Positions 33,437 to 41,366 of a stretch of 41,666 nucleotides of DNA are shown here, piece by piece. The stretch's first letter is position 1. Each line of letters begins with the position of its first letter. Both the position numbers and the translations under genes were made by a program. The stretch covers positions 1-41,666 of the forward strand of contig CALWET010000013.1 in the NCBI GenBank assembly GCA_944377385.1. The letters run 5' to 3'. A model generated the notes under the pieces. That model had not been told where the DNA came from. It did not search any database and was given only the letters and a program-made list of their open reading frames with translations. This DNA is from an uncultured Lachnospiraceae bacterium (GTDB lineage Bacteria; Bacillota; Clostridia; Lachnospirales; Lachnospiraceae).

Positions 33437-34363
33437 TTAATTTATATCTATTATGACCAGTTCAGGCCTGTTGAATACCCTCGGGAAAAGGCTGTGATTC
33501 CCCAGTCCTCTGCTTACTATCATCCTCAGCTTATGCGTCCTGTAATATCCGCCGTCATATTCCGGGAAAAAGCCTTCATCCGGAGAAAAAAGCCCTCCTA
33601 TCCCAGGTATACGGACCTGTCCTCCATGATTATGTCCTGAAACGACAAGGTCTATATCATAGTCAGGAATATATCTCATGACCGGCTCCGGTCTGTGCGA
33701 TATAAGCAATTTGAAAAAACTGTCATCAGCCTCTGCAAAGCCTGTTACAAAGTTCCCGGAATATGGCCAGAAGCTGCTTTCATTTGTACTTATCCCGCCT
33801 ATCAGAAGCCTGTCTCCATTTATATCCACTTCCTCAGCCTGATTCTGCAGCACATGTACACCCATCTTTCCAAGCTCCGTAAGCAGCCTGTCATCCTCTA
33901 TCAGCGGGGAAAGGTCCTCTTTGTCCAGGGGAAGCTCATCAGCTCTTTTTTCGAGCATCTCTATATTCAGATCATCCCCATATATGACCTCATTTTCATG
34001 ATTTCCAAGGCCATAGTAAACAGGAGCGATGTCTGTCAGCTCCCGGCAAAGATCTATGATATAGTCCAGGTCAGGAGATCTCCTGTTTATACTGTCCCCT
34101 GCTATAAGGATCAGATCCGGAGACTGGCCTCTGATCTCGTCCAAAAGCTCTGAGTTTTTTTCTCCATATACTGTCTGATGAAGGTCCGTCAGCAATGCTA
34201 TCCTGATATCTGAGGAAAGCTTTTCTGAAAAAAGCCTGTAATATGTGACCTCAAAGCTCCTGTTTATGATCACATTTAAGATCAGGGTGCAGGCTATGAT
34301 CATAAGGGGCCATAAAAGCCAGAACAGACCTCTGCGCTTTTTGCTCTGGTCAGTTTTTCTCAT
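33437..34363 (-). CDS. Membrane-anchored metallophosphoesterase, intact
   Basis: A 308-residue protein: TM at about 13-33, then a calcineurin-like phosphoesterase facing out. All metal motifs are present: D60-L-H62, GD at 89-90, GNHE at 120-123, H223 in ISHRPE and GHNH at 243-246. The family (YkuE/LpxH-like) hydrolyses phosphoesters, pyrophosphates or lipid-linked phosphates; an undecaprenyl-pyrophosphate or similar substrate would suit the operon but is inference. It overlaps the GT4 gene by 4 nt. A degenerate paralogue is encoded two genes upstream. Confidence 0.88.
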   Translation of the reverse strand: MRKTDQSKKRRGLFWLLWPLMIIACTLILNVIINRSFEVTYYRLFSEKLSSDIRIALLTDLHQTVYGEKNSELLDEIRGQSPDLILIAGDSINRRSPDLDYIIDLCRELTDIAPVYYGLGNHENEVIYGDDLNIEMLEKRADELPLDKEDLSPLIEDDRLLTELGKMGVHVLQNQAEEVDINGDRLLIGGISTNESSFWPYSGNFVTGFAEADDSFFKLLISHRPEPVMRYIPDYDIDLVVSGHNHGGQVRIPGIGGLFSPDEGFFPEYDGGYYRTHKLRMIVSRGLGNHSLFPRVFNRPELVIIDIN

Positions 34364-35469
34364 GCTGAGGCACCCATTGCCTGCCTGTAGATGTCCAGTG
34401 TTCTGTCCGTAATGTTCTCCCAGTCAAACCTATCGTTTATATATCCCATCTGCTCCCTGCGCATGCTTTCCGTATATCCCTCTTCGATGGCTTCGGCAAG
34501 GCAGTCCCTGAGATCTTTTTCATCATCCTTATCGAAAAAGGTCATATATCTGTCTGCTATGCCTCTGTTGTCCTTTATATCCGATACAAGGACCCTGCAT
34601 CCGAGGCTCAGAGCCTCCAGCAGGCTCATCGACATGCCTTCAAGATCACTTGGAAGCACATATACTGAGCAGTTGGAATAGAGCTCCGTTAGCATATCTC
34701 CATCAGCAAACCCGGCAAATATGACCCTTTCATCCCTGTCTGCCAGCTCCTTCAGCTCTCTGCAATAAGGAAATCTTTCATCAAATCTGCCTGCTATGAC
34801 CAGCTTTTTATCACTGTTGATGCCTGCAAAAGCTTTGATAAGCTGCTCCACCCTCTTTTCCGGAACTATACGTCCTACGAACAGCACATAGCTGTCCTTC
34901 CTGAGCCCCCATTTTTCAAATATCAGCCTGGCAGGCAGAGGGTCCCTTTTTGATACTCCATTTGGTATGAGCTCAGTATCTATGCCATATGTTTCCTTGA
35001 AGTATACTTTTGCATTTTCGGAAAGCACTATCAGCTTGCCAGCATACCTTGCAGCCATTCGCTCTCCGAATCTGATATATGCTGATGCAAAGCCTCCCCA
35101 CTTGGCCCTTTTCCAGTCCAGGCCGTGTATGGTGACTACTACGGGCTTTTTCAGCAAATGAGGAAGCCATACCATTGCTGCAGGCCCCTCGGCGTGTACA
35201 TGTATGATATCCTGTTTAGCCATACATGCCCTGACCATGGCAAGCACTGAATATACAAAAGCATTAAGCGTCGAGGCTTTGAATGTAGGTATATCTACAA
35301 GCTTTATCCCCTTATACTCTGATGCCGGGCTTTTATCCCCGGTATATCTATTGTATACAGTCAGGCTGTGACCCCTGTCCGCCATCCTTGATACCAGCTC
35401 ACCTACTACGACCTCTATCCCGCCTTCATTGGAGGGTATGCGCTTATGACCCATTACTGCGATCTTCAT
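34360..35469 (-). CDS. Glycosyltransferase family 4 (rhamnosyltransferase-like)
   Basis: A 369-residue GT-B enzyme: MKIAVMGHKRIPSNEGGIEVVVGELV start, HGLDWKRAKW, VGRIVPEKRVEQLIKAF and LPSDLEGMSMSLLEALSLGC (the EX7E region). The start pattern is that of DUF1972-containing GT4 proteins, often rhamnosyl- or galactosyltransferases adding the second sugar. ATG 35469 is preferred: GGGG lies 6-10 nt upstream, and 11 upstream codons to 35502 overlap the previous gene end without conservation. Confidence 0.87.
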   Translation of the reverse strand: MKIAVMGHKRIPSNEGGIEVVVGELVSRMADRGHSLTVYNRYTGDKSPASEYKGIKLVDIPTFKASTLNAFVYSVLAMVRACMAKQDIIHVHAEGPAAMVWLPHLLKKPVVVTIHGLDWKRAKWGGFASAYIRFGERMAARYAGKLIVLSENAKVYFKETYGIDTELIPNGVSKRDPLPARLIFEKWGLRKDSYVLFVGRIVPEKRVEQLIKAFAGINSDKKLVIAGRFDERFPYCRELKELADRDERVIFAGFADGDMLTELYSNCSVYVLPSDLEGMSMSLLEALSLGCRVLVSDIKDNRGIADRYMTFFDKDDEKDLRDCLAEAIEEGYTESMRREQMGYINDRFDWENITDRTLDIYRQAMGASA

Positions 35470-35498
35470 CCTGATCCCCTGTCCCAGATCGAAGTGTA

Positions 35499-36701
35499 TC
35501 AATAATGGTATATATCTATGACTGCCAGCTCAGGATCATTGTTGAATCTCGGGATGCCAAGGCTTGCAAGTCCGGCACTGACTATCACATTGCTGCTGCC
35601 CGCCTCGTAGTGTCCGCCTATGTAGTCATGTGCATCCGCATCTTCAGGGAATAGGCCAAGCTCTCTGTCATATACAGGCCCCAGACCTGGCAGATCCATA
35701 TATCCGCCCATAGTATGCCCTGATACCACTATATCCGGAAGCCCCTGTTCCTCCAGCTCCTTTATGATATACGGCGCATGGGTCATCAGGATCTTGTAAT
35801 GATCGGTATCATTGCTCATGAAATCCCTGTATGCCGAAAGAGCGTCCTGATCAAGTTGATCCAAACTGCCCATATAGGGTATACCGAATATATCCACCTG
35901 TGTACCGTTTATCTCTATGCTGTCACATTCATTGAACAGGCTTGTTCCTTCTGCCACATCGAAAGAAAGGGTATATGAGCTGTCCATGGAAGGGAAGTCG
36001 TTCCATTCACGTTCTCCGAAAACATAATATACCGAAGCAGTATCCTTTATCTCATTGGCAAAGTAAAGTATCTGTTCCGGTGACATTTCGGAATCATTTA
36101 TCATGTCTCCGGTGATCAGGACCAGGTCTGGATCCAAAAGCTCCGTCCTCCTTGCTATTTCAGATATATCCTCGCCTCTCAGATCTGAGAGCACTATCAC
36201 TCTGATGTCCTCAGAGACCTTGCTTGAACGCAGCTGATAAAACACTTCCTTAACAGGCTTTTTCCAGAACAGCAAAAAGCCTGCTCCAATGATGCAGGCT
36301 GCCATAAGTATAAGTATGGCTGCTACTATCTGCCCGGAATGGCCTTTTTTTCGTTTGTTCGTTCCTGGCTGTACGCTTTTTTCAGGCTGTGCACCATTTT
36401 TAGGCTGCGGACTGTTCTTAGGCAGCTTTGACTTATCCTGAAAAAATTCTGCATTTAGCTTATAACCATAGGCCCATGACAGCTGCTCATCAAAGATATC
36501 CCCATAGCTGTCCCTGAATTTCTCTAAATCAGCACTTCCCTTGTAGTTTATCCTGGCAATACCATTTTCAATGGAAGCGAGGCTGAACATGTCAACATAT
36601 TTTTTCATGTCCAATTCAGGGATCAGTGTACCCAGCCGATGGTACATGAGCTCCCAGTTCATGGTATTCACTATGTCTTTTTTCTGAACGTCTTTATGCA
36701 T
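35499..36701 (-). CDS. DnaA-domain-I-like / TM / degenerate metallophosphoesterase fusion
   Basis: A 400-residue protein in three parts. Residues 8-90 (NWELMYHRLGTLIPELDM ... YGYKLNAEFF) resemble the N-terminal domain I of DnaA in pattern. A Lys/Pro linker (about 91-123) and a TM (about 124-145) follow. Residues 166-400 are a calcineurin-like fold clearly paralogous to the protein at 33437, sharing VSGH.GG, LGLFPE and PELAVIDI. Metal ligands are lost: DLH becomes D173-L-R175, GNHE becomes GERE (229-232), GHNH becomes GHTM (328-331); H308 remains. Catalysis is unlikely. ATG 36701 has AAAGG 6 nt upstream. It overlaps the DivIVA-like gene. Confidence 0.8.
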   Translation of the reverse strand: MHKDVQKKDIVNTMNWELMYHRLGTLIPELDMKKYVDMFSLASIENGIARINYKGSADLEKFRDSYGDIFDEQLSWAYGYKLNAEFFQDKSKLPKNSPQPKNGAQPEKSVQPGTNKRKKGHSGQIVAAILILMAACIIGAGFLLFWKKPVKEVFYQLRSSKVSEDIRVIVLSDLRGEDISEIARRTELLDPDLVLITGDMINDSEMSPEQILYFANEIKDTASVYYVFGEREWNDFPSMDSSYTLSFDVAEGTSLFNECDSIEINGTQVDIFGIPYMGSLDQLDQDALSAYRDFMSNDTDHYKILMTHAPYIIKELEEQGLPDIVVSGHTMGGYMDLPGLGPVYDRELGLFPEDADAHDYIGGHYEAGSSNVIVSAGLASLGIPRFNNDPELAVIDIYHY

Positions 36702-37497
36702 CATCATCCTTTATATCCACACTGGTACTGGTCTTTACTTCCGCATTATCCACTATCTGCAGCGGTTCCGTAGAAAAGAGATCTTCTTTATAAATAGGAA
36801 GCTTTCCGGAAAGCAGCTGAAGCTGTTTCTGAAGCTGCAATATCTGATCCTGGACACTGTTAAAGGCCTCTACATACTGAAGCACTCTGTTTCTTGCCAT
36901 GGTTATCCCCTGCTCTTTTTCCTCGAACCTGGCCTTTATGTCATCCTCGGCCTTTTTCTTTGTATAAAGAGCCTCTACTCTGGCATCCGTAGTGATCTGC
37001 TCAGCTGACTTTTTAGCATCACTCATGATGCTCTCTGCGCTTTTCTGAGCTTCAGACACCACTGAGCCGGCATCTGCCTTGGCCTTTGATACCAGGTCAT
37101 CAGCTTCCTTTTTTGCCTTTGACATGATCCCTACCATAGATTCATAGCTTCCCTCATATTTGGCAAGCTTTGAACTGAGCTCTGCTATGGTCTTTTTATA
37201 ATTTTCAGTCTCTTCTGCCGAGACCTCTGTGGCTGTTCTGGACTTCAGCTCCGAAAGCTCTGATTCAAGTCTGGTATTTTCCGATACCAGCCTGTTTCTT
37301 TCTGATCTCAGGCTGTCCTTTTCCGCCCTGAGCTCCTCTGTCTCATTCTGTACGGCTTCCAGATCCGCTGTGCTGGGAGCCTTTATGCTGCTCAGCTGAG
37401 TCTTTAGCTCTGCAAGCTGCTCCATCAGCACACCCACATACTCATCTACTTCAGCCTTTTTATATCCTCCAAAAACCGATGATGAAAATCTTCCCAT
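36694..37497 (-). CDS. DivIVA-like coiled-coil protein
   Basis: A 267-residue cytoplasmic protein. The N-terminus FSSSVFGGYKKAEVDEYVGVL matches the DivIVA domain that senses membrane curvature; a long coiled coil (about 20-230) rich in Glu, Lys, Ser and Ala follows, with repeats of SKAKADAGS / SEAQKSAES / SDAKKSAEQ type. ATG 37497 is chosen because TTGGAG lies 8 nt upstream. ATG 37530, inside the sugar-transferase end, adds 11 residues and its AGAGGG site touches the codon. As second gene of the operon it may localise the synthesis complex at poles or septum; that is inference. Confidence 0.82.
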   Translation of the reverse strand: MGRFSSSVFGGYKKAEVDEYVGVLMEQLAELKTQLSSIKAPSTADLEAVQNETEELRAEKDSLRSERNRLVSENTRLESELSELKSRTATEVSAEETENYKKTIAELSSKLAKYEGSYESMVGIMSKAKKEADDLVSKAKADAGSVVSEAQKSAESIMSDAKKSAEQITTDARVEALYTKKKAEDDIKARFEEKEQGITMARNRVLQYVEAFNSVQDQILQLQKQLQLLSGKLPIYKEDLFSTEPLQIVDNAEVKTSTSVDIKDDDA

Positions 37498-37519
37498 ATC
37501 CAAACTCCAATCGTCATAT

Positions 37520-38209
37520 CTATCTGCCATCCCTCTTCAGCATGGCCAAAGGGGTCAGCATGATGAGCTGCAGATCAAACCACATTGTGCGTCTCTCGAT
37601 ATAATCAAGGTCCATGTCCACCCAATCATCAAAGGGTATACTGTTTCTGTTCCTCTGTATCTGCCATATACAGGTTATGCCCGGTGTAACTATGAGCCTT
37701 AGCTTATGATAATCGTCATACTGCTCTACCTCCTCGGGCAGGGGAGGCCTTGGTCCGACTACGCTCATGTCTCCCTTGAGCACATTCACGAACTGTGGCA
37801 GCTCATCCAGACAGGTCTTTCTCAGAAAACCTCCTATCCTTGTGATCCTTGGATCCTTACTGATCTTGAATGCCGGGCCATCCATCTCGTTTTGGTCAAG
37901 TAGCTCTGCCTTCATCTGATCTGCACCTTCGACCATAGTGCGGAATTTATAAAGCCTGAAGGGCCTGCCATGTCTGCCTATGCGTATCTGATCATAAATC
38001 ACGGGACTTCCGGGATCTTCAAGCTTTATGACTATGGCCACTATCAGCATCACCGGAGAGGTACATATGAGCAGCACCGTGGCCATGACCAGATCAAATA
38101 TCCTTTTTTTCTTCCAATATCTGGCAAAGGATCTGCCAAGAAGTCCCTTCAGCCTCTCATTTGCTTTTTTGTCATCCTTTGAAGGGTTTATGAAGTAATG
38201 CTCCCCCAT
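37520..38209 (-). CDS. Priming sugar-phosphate transferase (WcaJ/PglC-like)
   Basis: A 229-residue polyprenyl-phosphate hexose-1-phosphate transferase that starts each repeat on undecaprenyl phosphate. One N-terminal hydrophobic hairpin (about 38-62) is followed by the catalytic domain with YKFRTM, the DP.ITRIGGFLRKT segment, LDELPQ, and VGPRPP. It is the short form without the four-TM N-terminal domain. ATG 38209 is selected; the frame continues open for 48 codons upstream, but those codons lie over the riboswitch and its terminator. It is the first gene of the directon, which fits its priming role. Confidence 0.92.
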   Translation of the reverse strand: MGEHYFINPSKDDKKANERLKGLLGRSFARYWKKKRIFDLVMATVLLICTSPVMLIVAIVIKLEDPGSPVIYDQIRIGRHGRPFRLYKFRTMVEGADQMKAELLDQNEMDGPAFKISKDPRITRIGGFLRKTCLDELPQFVNVLKGDMSVVGPRPPLPEEVEQYDDYHKLRLIVTPGITCIWQIQRNRNSIPFDDWVDMDLDYIERRTMWFDLQLIMLTPLAMLKRDGR

Positions 38210-38247
38210 ACTCGTCCCACATCCGTTCCGGAAAAATATCCAAATAC

Positions 38248-38276
38248 AAAAAAATCCCCAGGGGATGCGGTCAAAC
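38248..38276 (-). terminator. Riboswitch expression platform: intrinsic terminator
   Basis: On the minus strand ATCCC-CTG-GGGAT is followed by seven T (38248-38254), about 40 nt before the sugar-transferase ATG. The stem is short; an alternative longer pairing uses CCCC and GATG of the aptamer's 3' flank. This overlap with the aptamer end suggests c-di-GMP decides termination versus read-through. Which state is ON cannot be told by eye. Confidence 0.6.
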
Positions 38277-38350
38277 ATCTCGGGGGTCGGTTGCGCTACT
38301 GACTCCGCTGCATCTAAGCGCCCAATTACCGATACAGCATCACAGTCTCC
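38277..38350 (-). promoter_or_regulatory. Cyclic di-GMP-II riboswitch
   Basis: The minus strand has the class-II c-di-GMP aptamer core: GATG, then AATTGGGC, a P3 stem GCGCT / AGCGC with a lateral loop, GTAGCGCAACCGACC, and closing C-rich P1 flank. AATTGGGC and GTAGNGCAACCGACC are the diagnostic conserved blocks of the Clostridium class II aptamers. It lies just downstream of a promoter (38364-38393) and upstream of a terminator and the polysaccharide operon, so it should control the whole 27-kb directon in response to c-di-GMP. Confidence 0.88.
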
Positions 38351-38363
38351 CATTTATGCATTT

Positions 38364-38393
38364 ATTTTACTCCACATACAGGTATTTTGACAA
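38364..38393 (-). promoter_or_regulatory. Sigma-A promoter of the polysaccharide operon
   Basis: On the minus strand TTGTCA (38388-38393) and TAAAAT (38364-38369) are 18 bp apart. The predicted start near 38357 lies directly before the riboswitch aptamer. The region 38370-38445 holds nothing else that I can see. Confidence 0.7.
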
Positions 38394-38445
38394 GTTATTA
38401 CACAAAATTTGTATTTAAAATTGCGTATTACCTAAATTTGAGTAT

Positions 38446-38487
38446 TAAAAAAACTGTTGCCTGACTTGATCAGAAGCCTGGCAACAG
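38446..38487 (-). terminator. Terminator of the pot operon
   Basis: CTGTTGCC (38454-38461) and GGCAACAG (38480-38487) form an 8-bp stem; read on the minus strand it is followed by seven T. It ends the spermidine/putrescine operon 30 nt after the potD stop and insulates the polysaccharide promoter. Confidence 0.85.
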
Positions 38488-38516
38488 CTTGATGTTTTAG
38501 TCTTTATTTAAAGTTA

Positions 38517-39596
38517 TCAGCCGGCATTTGACGCGGCAATCTTTACCCTGCTCCAGAGGTCGGATATGATCACCCTGGTATCGGGATCATAGCTGAACAC
38601 CTCGTCGTTTTTGTTTCCTGAGCGAGGTATATAGGCATCTATGCCATAATAATCTCCGTCCTCCCCTGACAGATACTCCATGACCTCCAGATTGGGAGAG
38701 GTATAGCCTACTGTCACTGAGTTGTCCAGGGCACCGTCATAGCTGGATACGAAGTTTATGAACTCATGGGCCAGGTCGGGATTTTCCGCACTCTTTGGAA
38801 TGACCATGGCGTCGGACCATATGTTCGTTCCTGTCTCAGGAAGGTAAAAGCCCATATCGGGATTTTCGCTGATGACATAGGCAGCATCTCCTGAATAGAT
38901 AAGTCCAAGGGCCTTCCTGCCCTGGGCCATGTTGTCGATTATCTCATCGGTGACTATCTCAGGCTCCATGGTCTCAACTATGCCTACCAGCCACTCATAG
39001 GCCTCGTTAAGTTCTGCCTCGTCGGAGGTATTCATGGAGTAGCCCAGATATTTGAGAGCCATCATGAAGGAATCCCTCTCGGAATCGTAGAGATAAATAT
39101 CTCCCTTGTATTTTTCATCCGCAAAGATTCCGAAGCCCTCAGCCTCAAGGTCCTCAAGAGCCACCTTGTTCTTGTCATATACTATGCCCACGGTGCCCCA
39201 GAAATAAGGTACAGAATATTCATTGTCTGGGTCATAGGGCAGGCCCAGGACATCCGGATCCAGCTTGTCAAAGCAGTCCAGCTTTGACTTGTCCAGGGGC
39301 TGAAGCAGGTCCTCCTGCAAAAGCCTCTCTATCATATAATCACTGGGCACAAGTATGTCATAGGAATCCTGGGCGGCTACCCTGATATACATCTGCTCAT
39401 TGGATTCAAAGGTATCCATGATCACATCACAGCCCGTAAGCTCTTCAAAATCGCTTATCAGGTTCTCTCCGGTATACTCACCCCAGTTATATATATGAAG
39501 CGTCTGTCCGGCATACTCTCCCTTTTCTCCGCCTCCGCAGCCAGAAAGTCCTGCGGCCATAAGCGCCAAAGCGCAAATGATTCCAAATCTTTTCAT
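38517..39596 (-). CDS. potD: Spermidine/putrescine-binding lipoprotein PotD
   Basis: The 359-residue substrate-binding protein of the polyamine importer. The signal peptide ends with lipobox LSGC (Cys20). The mature part begins with HIYNWGEYTGENLISDFE, the PotD hallmark, and carries VPSDYMIERL, YFWGTVGIVYDK and a C-terminal IISDLWSRVK. Ligand contacts such as the Asp/Glu pairs of PotD look preserved, but spermidine versus putrescine preference cannot be judged. RBS GGAGGAAAGAGG is next to the ATG. An 82-nt gap with a hairpin separates it from potC. Confidence 0.93.
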   Translation of the reverse strand: MKRFGIICALALMAAGLSGCGGGEKGEYAGQTLHIYNWGEYTGENLISDFEELTGCDVIMDTFESNEQMYIRVAAQDSYDILVPSDYMIERLLQEDLLQPLDKSKLDCFDKLDPDVLGLPYDPDNEYSVPYFWGTVGIVYDKNKVALEDLEAEGFGIFADEKYKGDIYLYDSERDSFMMALKYLGYSMNTSDEAELNEAYEWLVGIVETMEPEIVTDEIIDNMAQGRKALGLIYSGDAAYVISENPDMGFYLPETGTNIWSDAMVIPKSAENPDLAHEFINFVSSYDGALDNSVTVGYTSPNLEVMEYLSGEDGDYYGIDAYIPRSGNKNDEVFSYDPDTRVIISDLWSRVKIAASNAG

Positions 39597-39630
39597 CCTC
39601 TTTCCTCCACTATAGAAATATCTTTTATAT

Positions 39631-39664
39631 CTTATGGAGGGAGCTGTGCTCCCTTCCCTATAAG
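39631..39664 (-). other. Intercistronic hairpin potC-potD
   Basis: A stem of GGGAGC / GCTCCC with a 3-nt loop extends through GG/CC to an outer CTTAT / ATAAG pair. No U-tract follows on the minus strand. As with metI-metQ it lies between permease and binding-protein genes, where it could stabilise the downstream or upstream mRNA half. The role is inferred. Confidence 0.5.
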
Positions 39665-39678
39665 CCTGAGTCCCGCAG

Positions 39679-40521
39679 CTATATCCGCTGTCTCTGCTGC
39701 CTCTCGAGCTGCTGTCCCTCCGGCTGTCCCGGCTTCAGTCCAAGCCTTCTGGCCCTGATGATAGGAATGATGTTTACTGCCAGCAGCACTATGGTTATAA
39801 ACAGCACCACCAATGTGGATATGGCATTTATGCTGGGATTTACCCTTTTGCTCATGGTGTAGACCATGATGCTCAGGTTCTTTACTCCCCGTCCCGTCAC
39901 AAAATATGAAATGATAAAATCATCAAAGGACATGGTAAAGGCTATCAGAGCTCCGGAAAATATGCCCACCTTTATCTGCGGTACTATGACCTTTATAAGT
40001 GCCTGCCAGGGAGTGGCTCCAAGATCCATTGCCGCATCTGCCAGGTTGGGATCCAGAGAGCGTATCTTTGGCATGACGCTCAGTATCACATAGGGTATGC
40101 AGAAGGCTATATGGGCCAGAAGCATGGTCATAAAGCCTCTTTCAACTCCCAGGGTGATGAAGAAGAGCATGAGCCCTATGGCTGTGACTATCTCAGGATT
40201 CATGATGGGGAAATCATTTATCTGCATGATCACATCCTGTACTATCTTGCGGGACCTTGACAGGCCTATGGCACTGATGGTCCCCACCACTGTAGATATA
40301 AGCGTAGCCAGCACTGCTATGATGATAGTGGTATAGAGAGACCCCATCATTTCTGAATCGTTCCACATCTTTTCATACCAGCGCAGTGAAAAGCCGGTAA
40401 AGTTGGTAAGGGAACGGCTGTCATTAAAGGAAAATACTATCATGAAAACTATGGGCAGGTAAAAAAATATGATAGCCAGCGTCATGATCACCTTGCCCAC
40501 AGGGCGCCTGCTGTCCTTCAT
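39679..40521 (-). CDS. potC: Spermidine/putrescine ABC permease PotC
   Basis: A 280-residue membrane subunit with about six helices and the EAA coupling loop DAAMDLGATPWQALIKVIVPQ. It begins MKDSRRPVGKVIMTLAIIFFYLPI, typical for PotC. Its ATG precedes and overlaps the potB stop region closely (3-nt interval by coordinate), indicating coupled translation. The C-terminus has a Gln/Arg-rich tail (PGQPEGQQLERQQRQR). Confidence 0.92.
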   Translation of the reverse strand: MKDSRRPVGKVIMTLAIIFFYLPIVFMIVFSFNDSRSLTNFTGFSLRWYEKMWNDSEMMGSLYTTIIIAVLATLISTVVGTISAIGLSRSRKIVQDVIMQINDFPIMNPEIVTAIGLMLFFITLGVERGFMTMLLAHIAFCIPYVILSVMPKIRSLDPNLADAAMDLGATPWQALIKVIVPQIKVGIFSGALIAFTMSFDDFIISYFVTGRGVKNLSIMVYTMSKRVNPSINAISTLVVLFITIVLLAVNIIPIIRARRLGLKPGQPEGQQLERQQRQRI

Positions 40522-40523
40522 AC

Positions 40524-41366
40524 TCAGTCACGCTCCTTTCTGCCGCCGCTGGAATAGGCCTCGAGCCTCCTGACCACATACATGGTAGCCATCATGATAA
40601 GGGCCATGATCAGGGATATGGAGGAGCCGAAGTTCCATTCACCAACTGTTATAAACTGGTTCTCTATCACATTCCCTATGAGGAAGAACTGCCCTCCTCC
40701 CAGAAGCTTTGGTATGGAAAAGGAGCTTACTGCCGGCAGGAACACCAGGGATATACCGCTGACCACTCCCGGAAGCGAAAGAGGCAGTGTAACTCGAAGA
40801 AAGGTCTGTATGCCGTCGGCTCCCAGGTCGTGACTGGCATCTGTCAGAGACCTGTCCATCTTTGTAAGGGAGGTATTTATCTGCAGTATCATAAAGGGTA
40901 TGAAATTATATACCATGCCCAGGAGCACAGCCCCCTCCGTATATAAAAGCTCTGTATCTCCAAGACCGAAGATTCCAAGTATCTGCTGGAATATGCCTCC
41001 ATCGGAGAGCAGGCCTATCCAGGCATAGGTGCGTACCAGCATGTTTATCCAGGTAGGCAATGTTATGCACAGTATCAGCCTGTTGCGCAGCCTGTCCGAG
41101 CTGAAGGCTATGAAATAGGCTATGGGATAGCCCAAAAGCACACATATGACCGTTGTCTTTAGGGCGATCTTTATGGAACGCCAAAGCACCAGCAGGAAAT
41201 CCCTGTCTGTAAAGAACTTTACAAAATTAGCCAGGGTAAATCTGAAGGTCATGATCTCATTGCCCGTATCCGTAAAGGCATAGAGCACTATCAGCAGCAT
41301 GGGCAGAAGGAGCATGATGACGGCCCATACGATGTAGGGAAGCGCAAGCTGTGAAAATCTCTTCAT
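40524..41366 (-). CDS. potB: Spermidine/putrescine ABC permease PotB
   Basis: A 280-residue permease with six hydrophobic segments and the EAA loop DASHDLGADGIQTFLRVTLPLSLPGVVSG. The start has GGAGG 6 nt upstream inside the end of potA, and its ATG directly follows the potA stop. Partner of PotC in the PotABCD complex. Confidence 0.93.
   Translation of the reverse strand: MKRFSQLALPYIVWAVIMLLLPMLLIVLYAFTDTGNEIMTFRFTLANFVKFFTDRDFLLVLWRSIKIALKTTVICVLLGYPIAYFIAFSSDRLRNRLILCITLPTWINMLVRTYAWIGLLSDGGIFQQILGIFGLGDTELLYTEGAVLLGMVYNFIPFMILQINTSLTKMDRSLTDASHDLGADGIQTFLRVTLPLSLPGVVSGISLVFLPAVSSFSIPKLLGGGQFFLIGNVIENQFITVGEWNFGSSISLIMALIMMATMYVVRRLEAYSSGGRKERD

Noticed and set aside
38210..38353. 48-codon N-terminal extension of the priming sugar transferase
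   Set aside because: The frame is open, but these codons coincide with the c-di-GMP-II aptamer and its terminator, and the family starts at the position of ATG 38209.
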